Assembly: GCA_902489925.1 (NCBI GenBank)
Contig: CABUBX010000096.1
Span: 1-8,223, forward strand
Length of the DNA stretch: 8,223 nt
Reading direction: 5' to 3'
DNA from: an uncultured Lachnospiraceae bacterium
GTDB taxonomy: Bacteria; Bacillota; Clostridia; Lachnospirales; Lachnospiraceae
Of this stretch, positions 1 to 5,841 are shown in pieces (positions within the stretch are counted from its first letter, which is position 1; the number at the start of each line of letters is the position of its first letter). The notes under the pieces are model-generated. The model worked only from the letters and a program-made list of their open reading frames with translations, was not told the DNA's origin and ran no database searches. The translations under genes were made by a program, and so were the position numbers.

Positions 1-659
1 GCCCTGACCGCCGTCGGAGCCACACTTCCGTAAGCAATACGAATACAGCTGAGCTTTTTGTTTTCGATTTCCAAATAAACAGCTGCACTGGCAATAGAAA
101 TTGCCATGGCATTGCGGCTTCCAACCTTATAAAAATATGATTTCCCATGACCTTTTTTCACCATAAAATTCATCAGCAGCTCGCCCGGCAAAAGCTTTGT
201 TTTCCTCACACCCGTGATAAATCCCTCTAATGGCACCGTTCTTTCCCCGCTCAATGTACGCAGTCTCAAAGCCCCGTCAAGTACAAGGAGTGCCGGAACA
301 GTATCTGAGGCCGGCGATGCACACAAAACATTTCCGCCGATTGTCCCTCGATTTCGAATCTGCGGTCCGCCTACACTGGCCGCTGCCGCCGTCAGCGCGT
401 CAACCGCCGGATTCCCTTTGAGCAAGTCTGACATTTCTATTTCATCAAAAGTCACCCTGCTTCCGATACGAATCGTATCCTCCTGCTCAGAAATACCTTT
501 GAGTTCATTAAGTTCATCTAAAACAACAAGCTTTTCTTCATGAAAACGCTCTTTTTTTATGTCAACCATCACATTGGTTCCGCCGGCCAGCGCTGCGCTG
601 TTTTTTACGGCGAGCATGGACAGTGCTTCATCTAATGTTTTCGGTCTTACAATTATCAT
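1..659 (-). CDS. xdhB: Xanthine dehydrogenase-type FAD-binding subunit (partial, C-terminus beyond window)
   Basis: This is the FAD-binding (medium) subunit of a molybdenum hydroxylase of the xanthine dehydrogenase/CO dehydrogenase family. It passes electrons from the iron-sulfur subunit to NAD+ or another acceptor in the cytoplasm. I translated the minus strand from ATG at 659 down to base 3 and found 219 residues with no stop or frameshift. Seen: an N-terminus IIVRPKTLDEAL typical of the family, the first FAD motif AGGTN (residues 25-29), the second FAD motif SVGGPQIRNRGTIGGN (95-110) followed by ASPASDT (114-120), and a family segment FYKVGSRNAMAIS near 176-188. The usual length is about 270-300 residues, so the C-terminal flavoprotein domain lies outside. 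GGGAGG at 670-675 sits 10 bases before the ATG. The gene starts 31 bases after the unknown membrane-anchored gene. The partner molybdenum subunit is probably the gene at 5842-7956. No extra insertion of the kind seen in 4-hydroxybenzoyl-CoA reductase is visible. The exact substrate cannot be read from this subunit; the symbol follows the E. coli xdhABC scheme. Confidence 0.9.
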   Translation of the reverse strand, partial: MIIVRPKTLDEALSMLAVKNSAALAGGTNVMVDIKKERFHEEKLVVLDELNELKGISEQEDTIRIGSRVTFDEIEMSDLLKGNPAVDALTAAAASVGGPQIRNRGTIGGNVLCASPASDTVPALLVLDGALRLRTLSGERTVPLEGFITGVRKTKLLPGELLMNFMVKKGHGKSYFYKVGSRNAMAISIASAAVYLEIENKKLSCIRIAYGSVAPTAVR

Positions 660-690
660 AACATTCCGGCCTCCCGTCTGTCGTTCTTAT

Positions 691-1155
691 TCAATCTAAC
701 TTATCAAACTTTTCCAAATATGAGCCATCTGCCAATTCTTCAAAAGCTGTCACATAATAATCCCCGTTTTCATAAACAAAAGGCAAATCATACACCATAC
801 CAGGCAGACGTGCCGCCTGCGAAAAATGTGCAACGCCGCTTTTTAAGTCATCGGCCATTTCTATGGATTCATAATTAATAAAAAACGGTGTCAGATATGG
901 GTATGAACGTTCCTTTAAAAAAGCTGTGACAAAGTCTTCTTCACTGATTTGTTCTTTTAATGTCTGAGTCAGATAAACATAAGCCTTCTCCGGTGTTTTA
1001 TACTCATAATTCACCGCCTCGGCGAAAGCCTTTACCCGCTCTATCGCCCGTGCCTCGGATGGTTTTTTTCTTTTTTCTCCTACACATAAAACAATGATTG
1101 CAGCAGCACATAAAACAGCTGCTGCAATGATAATCACTTTTTTCCATTTGCGCAT
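691..1155 (-). CDS. Uncharacterised 154-residue membrane-anchored protein
   Basis: I do not recognise this protein. Seen: a basic N-terminus MRKWKK, one hydrophobic segment at about residues 7-25 rich in Ala, Ile and Val, a second basic patch EKRKK (27-31), then a soluble domain of about 120 residues. No lipobox precedes either Cys in the hydrophobic stretch, so it looks like a membrane anchor or uncleaved signal, not a lipoprotein. The soluble part appears to start with two amphipathic helices (about 34-85) and to end in strand-like segments, including DLPFVYENGDYYV (123-135). That arrangement resembles NTF2-like/SnoaL-type folds, but this is only an impression. The reading frame is supported by GGAGAG at 1163-1168, 7 bases before ATG, and by its position 3 bases after the second permease stop codon and 31 bases before the FAD subunit. 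Location inside the operon suggests a role with the transporter or the hydroxylase. It is real on context and composition; its function is unknown. Confidence 0.8.
   Translation of the reverse strand: MRKWKKVIIIAAAVLCAAAIIVLCVGEKRKKPSEARAIERVKAFAEAVNYEYKTPEKAYVYLTQTLKEQISEEDFVTAFLKERSYPYLTPFFINYESIEMADDLKSGVAHFSQAARLPGMVYDLPFVYENGDYYVTAFEELADGSYLEKFDKLD
1083..1128 (-). repeat. Inverted repeat plus short direct repeat inside the anchor-coding region
   Basis: Bases 1097-1107 (ATTGCAGCAGC) and 1118-1128 (GCTGCTGCAAT) form a perfect 11-base inverted repeat around a 10-base loop. The 11-mer CACATAAAACA occurs at 1083-1093 and again at 1107-1117. All of it lies within the codons for the membrane anchor of the unknown gene, where Ala-Ala-Ala and Val-Leu-Cys are each encoded twice, so coding repetition explains part of it. 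In the transcript the hairpin would begin about 27 bases after the start codon. Confidence 0.6.
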
Positions 1156-1158
1156 ATG

Positions 1159-2103
1159 CTATCTCTCCATTCTGGAATACGGCACGGTATATGCACTCGG
1201 AAATTCTGCCTTTTTAGATGCGGATATCAATGCAATGATTGTCAATGCATACGGCAGCATCAGCATCAGCTGATTGGCAATATCAATGCCAATCGCCTGC
1301 AATCTTACCTGAAGCGCCGAAGCAAATCCGAAAATTAAAGCGCCCCACATTGAACGCAGCGGCATAAAGCGCGCAAAAATAACTACCGACACAGCGATAA
1401 AGCCTCGTCCGCTCACAATAGCTTCTGTGAACATGTTCATATAACCAAGGGATAAAAATGCACCTGCTGCACCTGCGTAAGCGCCGCCAATCAAAACAGC
1501 CGCATATCTGACACCGGTAACACTGATCCCTTTAGAATCCGCAGCACGCGGATGCTCTCCAACTGCTTTAATTTTAAGACCAAAGGTTGTTTTTTCCAAA
1601 ACAAACCATGTCACTGCCACCATAATAAACGCCAGATAAACAAGGATATTATGCTGGAACAAAATCTGTCCGATGACAGGAATATCACCAAGTACCGGTA
1701 TTTTAATTGTTGCAAACGGGTCTACCTGAGGTGGAAGACTCTGGATACCAAACACAACACGGTAAACATAGACAGCAACACCGCCGCCAAGAATATTTAA
1801 TCCGATACCCGCAATCACCTGATTTGCGCGCATTGTCACCGAAAGCCACGCCATAATCAACGACCACATCACGCCAAAGAAGGTTCCCGCAAGCATACCT
1901 AACCATAAATTATTTGTAAGGAAAGCTACAATAAAGCCCGATACCGCACCAATTGTCATTGTGCCCTCGACGCCAAGATTTAAAATACCGGCGCGCTGTG
2001 TAAAGAGCTGTCCCAATGCCGGAAGAAGAATCGGTGTTGCCAAACGCACCATACCGGCCAAAAGACTGATAAAAAAGCTGGCATTTAAAATATCACTCAA
2101 CAT
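1159..2103 (-). CDS. ABC transporter permease, purine nucleoside/BMP type (second permease)
   Basis: This is an integral membrane subunit of an ABC importer, related to YufQ/NupQ of Bacillus and to the branched-chain amino acid/ribose permease superfamily (BPD_transp_2). It would pair with the permease at 2093-3154 to form the channel. Seen in 314 residues: about eight to nine hydrophobic segments, the family signatures NLGVEGTMTIGA (42-53) and RANQVIAGIGLNI (92-104), and a cytoplasmic loop GLKIKAVGEHPRAADSKGIS (174-193) at the place where such permeases contact the ATPase. I chose ATG at 2103 because AAGGAGG at 2111-2117 lies 7 bases upstream. An upstream in-frame ATG at 2169 would add 22 residues that are really the other frame of the preceding permease. 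The start lies inside the end of the preceding gene (11-base overlap), implying coupled translation. The length is normal for the family. The family is confident; the substrate is inferred from relatives and neighbours. Confidence 0.93.
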   Translation of the reverse strand: MLSDILNASFFISLLAGMVRLATPILLPALGQLFTQRAGILNLGVEGTMTIGAVSGFIVAFLTNNLWLGMLAGTFFGVMWSLIMAWLSVTMRANQVIAGIGLNILGGGVAVYVYRVVFGIQSLPPQVDPFATIKIPVLGDIPVIGQILFQHNILVYLAFIMVAVTWFVLEKTTFGLKIKAVGEHPRAADSKGISVTGVRYAAVLIGGAYAGAAGAFLSLGYMNMFTEAIVSGRGFIAVSVVIFARFMPLRSMWGALIFGFASALQVRLQAIGIDIANQLMLMLPYALTIIALISASKKAEFPSAYTVPYSRMER

Positions 2104-3154
2104 GTTTCTTCCTCCTTGCAAAAAACGCTTTAACTCTGTTTGTATTAAAAGCAGTACGTGTAATAACAAATATAATAATCAAACCCTGAACAACATCAAC
2201 GACTGAATACGGTACATCGGTCATACGCTGCATTGTGGCACCGCCCACAAGCAGTGCTGAAAAGAAAAACGATGCGATTAAAATACCAATCGGATTTAAG
2301 CCGCCAAGCAGGGCAATGACGACAGCTAAGTTTCCGTAGCCGCTTGAAATGCCTTCAAGCAGACGATACTGTACACCGTAAACTTCTGTCCAGCCTGCAA
2401 TACCTGCCATCGCACCGGAAAGCATCATTGTAATAACGATTGTACGTTTTACATTAAGTCCTGCATATTTGGAAATCATCGATCCCTGACCGACAAGGTC
2501 TGTTTTATAGCCCTGGGTTGATTTCCAGAAGAAAATAACTAAAATTAAAGCAATGACCGCAACAATGATACCTGCATGTATTCTAAGCTCAGATGAAAAT
2601 AAAGGAAGATATAATTTTTCATCCAGCACAGCTGTCTGAGGATAATCATATCCGGCCGGGTCCTGCATCGGTCCGTATACAAGAAATGCCAGAAAATGGG
2701 TTGCAATATAATTTAACATCAAGGTTGTAATAACTTCATTGGCATTAAATCTTGTGCGAAGCCACCCTGCAAGTCCTGCCCAGAGCGCACCGCCGAAGGC
2801 GCCGAAAATTAAGGACAAAGGCATCAGAATAAATGCCGGAAGTCCGCTGTAAAGTCCTATTGCCGTTGAAAAAATAGCACCCATAATAAACTGGCCGTCA
2901 CCGCCAATATTCCACAACTGACAGCGGTAAGCTATTGATGTTCCGAGCGCAATAAGCATCAGCGGAATCATTTTGACAAAAGTCTCTGAAATTCTTAATT
3001 TAGAGCCAAAAGCACCGCGAAAAAGCGTTTCATAAGCCTCAAGCGGAGAGTTGCCTGAAATAGCAATCAATATGCCTCCGACAAGCAGTGCAGCCACAAT
3101 CGTTGCCAGTGCAGCCGCAGTCTTTCCGAGCGTATTTAAAATCTTATTTTTCAT
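2093..3154 (-). CDS. ABC transporter permease, purine nucleoside/BMP type (first permease)
   Basis: This is the other membrane subunit of the same importer, related to YufP/NupP. Seen in 353 residues: an N-terminal membrane segment (about 13-33), the signature WNIGGDGQFIMGA (81-93), the segment FNANEVITTLMLNYIA (136-151), and about nine hydrophobic stretches in all. It ends in the basic tail ARRKKHVE. The start at ATG 3154 gives MKNKILNTLG and has AGGAGG at 3164-3169 with a 9-base spacer. The in-frame ATG at 3163 touches the AGGAGG directly and is too close to be used, and a start at 3181 lies well inside the ATPase gene without a suitable site. The gene overlaps the ATPase gene by 11 bases and the next permease by 11 bases. 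The paired permeases, double-domain ATPase and BMP lipoprotein form the complete importer. The substrate is probably a purine nucleoside or base, by family and context. Confidence 0.93.
   Translation of the reverse strand: MKNKILNTLGKTAAALATIVAALLVGGILIAISGNSPLEAYETLFRGAFGSKLRISETFVKMIPLMLIALGTSIAYRCQLWNIGGDGQFIMGAIFSTAIGLYSGLPAFILMPLSLIFGAFGGALWAGLAGWLRTRFNANEVITTLMLNYIATHFLAFLVYGPMQDPAGYDYPQTAVLDEKLYLPLFSSELRIHAGIIVAVIALILVIFFWKSTQGYKTDLVGQGSMISKYAGLNVKRTIVITMMLSGAMAGIAGWTEVYGVQYRLLEGISSGYGNLAVVIALLGGLNPIGILIASFFFSALLVGGATMQRMTDVPYSVVDVVQGLIIIFVITRTAFNTNRVKAFFARRKKHVE
2111..2117 (-). promoter_or_regulatory. Ribosome binding site setting the second permease start
   Basis: AAGGAGG on the minus strand sits 7 bases before ATG 2103. 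It lies inside the last codons of the first permease, where it encodes part of the ARRKK tail. It fixes the start and points to coupled translation. Confidence 0.8.
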
Positions 3155-4676
3155 GGATGCCATCCTCCTGTTTCTTTCCAAGCATCAGCGCCCCAATCTC
3201 ATCGATTGACGCCCCTCTCGGTAATATGCCCATCACCTTTCCGTCATAAATGACGGCAATTCTATCGGAAAGCTGTAATATTTCCTCCAAATCAGCAGAT
3301 AGAAGAAGTACCGCAGTCCCTTTATTGCGCGCCTCCAAAATCCGCTGACGGACATACTCGGAAGCACCGACGTCAAGTCCTCTTGTCGGCTGATTGGCAA
3401 TAAGCACATTCGGATTTCCATCAAGCTCACGTGCCAAAATAATTTTCTGCTGATTGCCGCCTGATAAGCCCCGGACAATGTCCTCACCGGACTGCGCCTT
3501 AATCTGATAATCCTTCATCATCTTTTCACCGTATTCGTGAATTTTTTTCTTTGAAAGCAAATGATGATTTGAAAACGGTTTTTTCATAAAAGATTTCAAA
3601 ATAAGATTTTTTTCAATATTCCAGCCTAGCGCAAGCCCTGTTGTATGTCTGTCCTCAGGAATATGTGCCACACCGGCTTTGATATACTGGATTGGCTTTT
3701 TGCCTGCCATCGCCGCGCCGTCAACCGTAATTGTGCCCTCTGTCACTTTCCTCATTCCGGTAATGACCTCACACAATTCCTTCTGCCCATTACCGTCAAC
3801 ACCGGCCAAGCCTACAATCTCACCGGCACGCACATTTAAAGAAAAGTGTTCTAACGCGGGCAGTCCCTTATCATTCAGGCAGCAGACATTGGCAATGTCA
3901 AGTCGCACCTCACCCGGCTCTTTGGTCACCTCCGGGAAATCAAACAGCACATCACGGCCAACCATCATTTTCGTCAGTTCCTGCTTCGTTGTTGTCGCAT
4001 CCACCAATCTTGAGCCGATGCAGCAGCCATCGCGAAGCACTGTAACTTCATCTACAATAGACAGAATTTCTTCTAATTTATGTGTAATTAATATAATTGA
4101 TTTGCCATCCTGTTTCATTTCCCGCAGTGTATCAAATAAAAGCTCAGCTTCACTAGGGGTCAGTACAGCAGTCGGTTCATCAAGAATTAAAATCTGTGCG
4201 CCCTGATAAATCGCAGACAAAATCTCCACGCGCTGCTGTTCACCTACGGACAGCTGCCAGATTTTTGCATAAGGGTCCACATCCATTTTATATTTTTTTG
4301 CCAATTCTGAAATCTCAGCAGCTACCTTTTTTGTATCCAGCAAAATACCTTTGCTCGATTTTCTGCCAAGCATAAGATTTTCAACGACCGACAATGGTCT
4401 TGCCAGCATAAAGTGCTGATGCACCATGCCAATGCCCAAAGACATTGCCTTTACCGGTGAAGAAATATCTTCTTTTTTACCGTTGATATATATATCGCCT
4501 TCCTCCTGACGATACAATCCATAGAGCACATTCATCAACGTTGTCTTTCCTGCGCCATTTTCGCCTAAAAGACCATGAATTGAGCCTTGCTTCAGATTAA
4601 AATCAACACTGTCATTGGCTTTTTTATTATTAAATATCTTTGTAATGCCGCACATCTTTACAGCCAGATTATCCAT
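3144..4676 (-). CDS. ABC importer ATPase with two nucleotide-binding domains (YufO/RbsA-like)
   Basis: This is the 510-residue energising subunit of a nucleoside-type ABC importer, related to YufO/NupO and to the sugar ATPases RbsA/MglA. Domain 1 has Walker A GENGAGKT (38-45), a Q-loop in VHQHF (Gln87), signature LSVGEQ (142-147), Walker B ILILDEPTA (162-170) and a switch His199. Domain 2 has AGVDGNGQKE (291-300), where the Walker A Lys is missing, signature LSGGNQQK (404-411), and ANQPTRGLD (427-435) in place of LDEPT, so the catalytic Asp-Glu pair is lost. This asymmetry is normal for the family: one active and one degenerate site. The start at ATG 4676 is set by GGGAGG at 4687-4692 with a 10-base spacer. 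The gene follows the binding-protein gene after 66 bases containing a stem-loop and overlaps the first permease by 11 bases. A nucleoside or purine substrate is inferred from the neighbours, especially the BMP lipoprotein, since the ATPase itself does not show it. Confidence 0.95.
   Translation of the reverse strand: MDNLAVKMCGITKIFNNKKANDSVDFNLKQGSIHGLLGENGAGKTTLMNVLYGLYRQEEGDIYINGKKEDISSPVKAMSLGIGMVHQHFMLARPLSVVENLMLGRKSSKGILLDTKKVAAEISELAKKYKMDVDPYAKIWQLSVGEQQRVEILSAIYQGAQILILDEPTAVLTPSEAELLFDTLREMKQDGKSIILITHKLEEILSIVDEVTVLRDGCCIGSRLVDATTTKQELTKMMVGRDVLFDFPEVTKEPGEVRLDIANVCCLNDKGLPALEHFSLNVRAGEIVGLAGVDGNGQKELCEVITGMRKVTEGTITVDGAAMAGKKPIQYIKAGVAHIPEDRHTTGLALGWNIEKNLILKSFMKKPFSNHHLLSKKKIHEYGEKMMKDYQIKAQSGEDIVRGLSGGNQQKIILARELDGNPNVLIANQPTRGLDVGASEYVRQRILEARNKGTAVLLLSADLEEILQLSDRIAVIYDGKVMGILPRGASIDEIGALMLGKKQEDGIHEK
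3164..3169 (-). promoter_or_regulatory. Ribosome binding site setting the first permease start
   Basis: AGGAGG on the minus strand, within the final codons of the ATPase gene, is 9 bases from ATG 3154 and 0 bases from ATG 3163. The spacing favours 3154. Confidence 0.75.
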
Positions 4677-4702
4677 GCCAAATGTTCCTCCCAGTTTTTA
4701 TC

Positions 4703-4734
4703 ACAGGGCGTCCTGTATTTTGGACGCCCGCTGT
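4703..4734 (-). other. Intercistronic GC-rich stem-loop between binding-protein and ATPase genes
   Basis: GGGCGTCC (4706-4713) and GGACGCCC (4722-4729) are perfectly complementary around an 8-base loop. ACA (4703-4705) and TGT (4732-4734) can extend the stem past a 2-base bulge. On the transcribed strand the stem is followed by GATAAAAACT, not a run of T, so it is not a standard rho-independent terminator. Stem-loops placed directly after the binding-protein gene of ABC importer operons are known to protect the upstream message from 3' exonucleases, as in malE-malF, and so raise binding-protein output over the membrane subunits. That role is inferred here. Confidence 0.7.
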
Positions 4735-4742
4735 AAAATTAA

Positions 4743-5825
4743 TTATGCTTCAGGTTCTTCAATTTCAGGAAGAACAATGCTTCCGTCTTTGATACCCTGA
4801 TATACTTCTTCGATTTTTGCCTTTTCGTCATCGGTTAAAACACCCTTCGTATCAACGATTGGCGCATATGCAAGTCCGTCATTTTCCACAGTAATCCAGT
4901 AGAATCTGTCTGCTTCTTCACGTCCTGTAAATGTGCCCGCCTGAATGTCGGCAAAAATTTTCTCAATAACGCTTTCCCATTTGTAAACGACACCTGTCAA
5001 TACGTTGTCCGGTGCTAAAGAATTTTGGTCTGCAACGTTTCCTAGACAGATTTTATCTTTTTCCTTTGCCGCCTGAACAACGCCAAGGCCGATACCGTCA
5101 CCTGAATGCCAGATAACATCAACGCCTGCATCATACATACTTACAGCCGCTTCCTTAGCGCCTACAGTATCTGTCCAGTCGCCTGTGTAAACCTCCTGAA
5201 TTTCAATATCAGGGTTGATGGATTTTACACCTGCTTTAAAAGCCTCATGGCCGCGGTAAATTTCTGCTGCGTTTGCACCGCCGACAACGCCGACTTTATT
5301 TGTTTCTGTTGCAAGTGCGGCAACAACACCCATAAGGTAACCGCCGGACTGAAGATGCACATCATATACTGCTGAGTTGTCTACAGTCTTATAACCTGTT
5401 CCAAGTAAGAAATATGTTTCAGGGTAGCTTGGTGCAACCTTTACAATCGGCTCCATAAACTGAAAACCATGACCGAAGATAACATCATAACCCTGGTCTG
5501 CGAAATCCATCAGTGCAGGCTCGATATCTGCAACTTCGTAAACATTCTCAACAACTTTGAGTTCTAATTCTTCAGGATGTGCCTCGGCGTAAGCTGTCAC
5601 ACCTTCATACATTGCCTGATTAAAAGAAACATCATCTTTTTTGCCCGGCAGAATTAAGGCTACTTTTAATTTCTTAACCTCACCGGAATTTTCGCTGTTA
5701 CCGGCTTCTGTCTGTGTAGCTGTACCATTAGCGGTTTCTTTGTCCTGTGCAGGCTTAGAGCCACATGCGCCAAGCACCATAGCTGCTGCAAGTACACCTG
5801 CGATTAATTTTGTGATTTTTTTCAT
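4743..5825 (-). CDS. BMP-family substrate-binding lipoprotein of a purine nucleoside ABC importer
   Basis: This is a 360-residue extracytoplasmic binding protein of the BMP family (BmpA/TmpC/PnrA, Bacillus YufN/NupN), which captures purine nucleosides and hands them to the permeases. Seen: a lipoprotein signal MKKITKLIAG...VLGAC with lipidation Cys21, a Ser/Thr/Glu-rich linker (about 22-50), then the type I periplasmic-binding fold starting KVALILPG (54-61). The D-x-SFN ligand-contact motif is DVSFN (65-69), followed by GYDVIFGHGFQF (112-123), VYTGDWTD (212-219) and DVIWHSGDGIGLG (236-248). The translated frame opens with GTG 5828 followed by ATG 5825; GAGGAGG at 5833-5839 is 7 bases from the ATG and only 4 from the GTG, so I chose the ATG. 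The gene starts 16 bases after the molybdenum subunit gene. The importer role is confident; nucleoside versus free purine base is open. With adenine deaminase and a purine hydroxylase next door, a purine ligand is the best inference. Confidence 0.94.
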   Translation of the reverse strand: MKKITKLIAGVLAAAMVLGACGSKPAQDKETANGTATQTEAGNSENSGEVKKLKVALILPGKKDDVSFNQAMYEGVTAYAEAHPEELELKVVENVYEVADIEPALMDFADQGYDVIFGHGFQFMEPIVKVAPSYPETYFLLGTGYKTVDNSAVYDVHLQSGGYLMGVVAALATETNKVGVVGGANAAEIYRGHEAFKAGVKSINPDIEIQEVYTGDWTDTVGAKEAAVSMYDAGVDVIWHSGDGIGLGVVQAAKEKDKICLGNVADQNSLAPDNVLTGVVYKWESVIEKIFADIQAGTFTGREEADRFYWITVENDGLAYAPIVDTKGVLTDDEKAKIEEVYQGIKDGSIVLPEIEEPEA

Positions 5826-5832
5826 CACGCGT

Positions 5833-5839
5833 CCTCCTC
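5833..5839 (-). promoter_or_regulatory. Ribosome binding site setting the binding-protein start
   Basis: GAGGAGG on the minus strand is followed by ACGCGTGATG. The 7-base spacing to ATG 5825 is better than the 4-base spacing to GTG 5828. It is the closest match to the full consensus in the window, which fits high expression of a binding protein. Confidence 0.75.
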
Positions 5840-5841
5840 TT

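Noticed and set aside
214..543. Plus-strand open frame of 109 codons opposite the FAD subunit gene
   Set aside because: It is the reverse of a well-supported flavoprotein gene, has Ser/Pro-rich low-information content and no ribosome binding site of note.
1..659. Possible frameshift in the FAD subunit gene near base 205
   Set aside because: An apparent stop came from a misread base; careful re-reading gives one continuous frame from 659 to the window edge.
1272..1294. 8-base inverted repeat GATTGGCA/TGCCAATC inside the second permease gene
   Set aside because: Short, moderate GC, in the middle of conserved coding sequence, with no flanking feature that suggests a function.
3353..3800. Loss of catalytic residues in the second ATPase domain
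   Set aside because: Missing Walker A Lys and the ANQPT form of Walker B are normal in RbsA/YufO-type double ATPases, so this is not decay.
3679..4206. Plus-strand open frame of 175 codons opposite the ATPase gene
   Set aside because: It is a shadow of the Walker and signature regions on the minus strand, with no recognisable domain and composition unlike the neighbours.
4703..4742. Rho-independent terminator between binding-protein and ATPase genes
   Set aside because: Neither strand has a T run directly after the stem, and the downstream genes complete the same importer, so a full stop of transcription there is unlikely.
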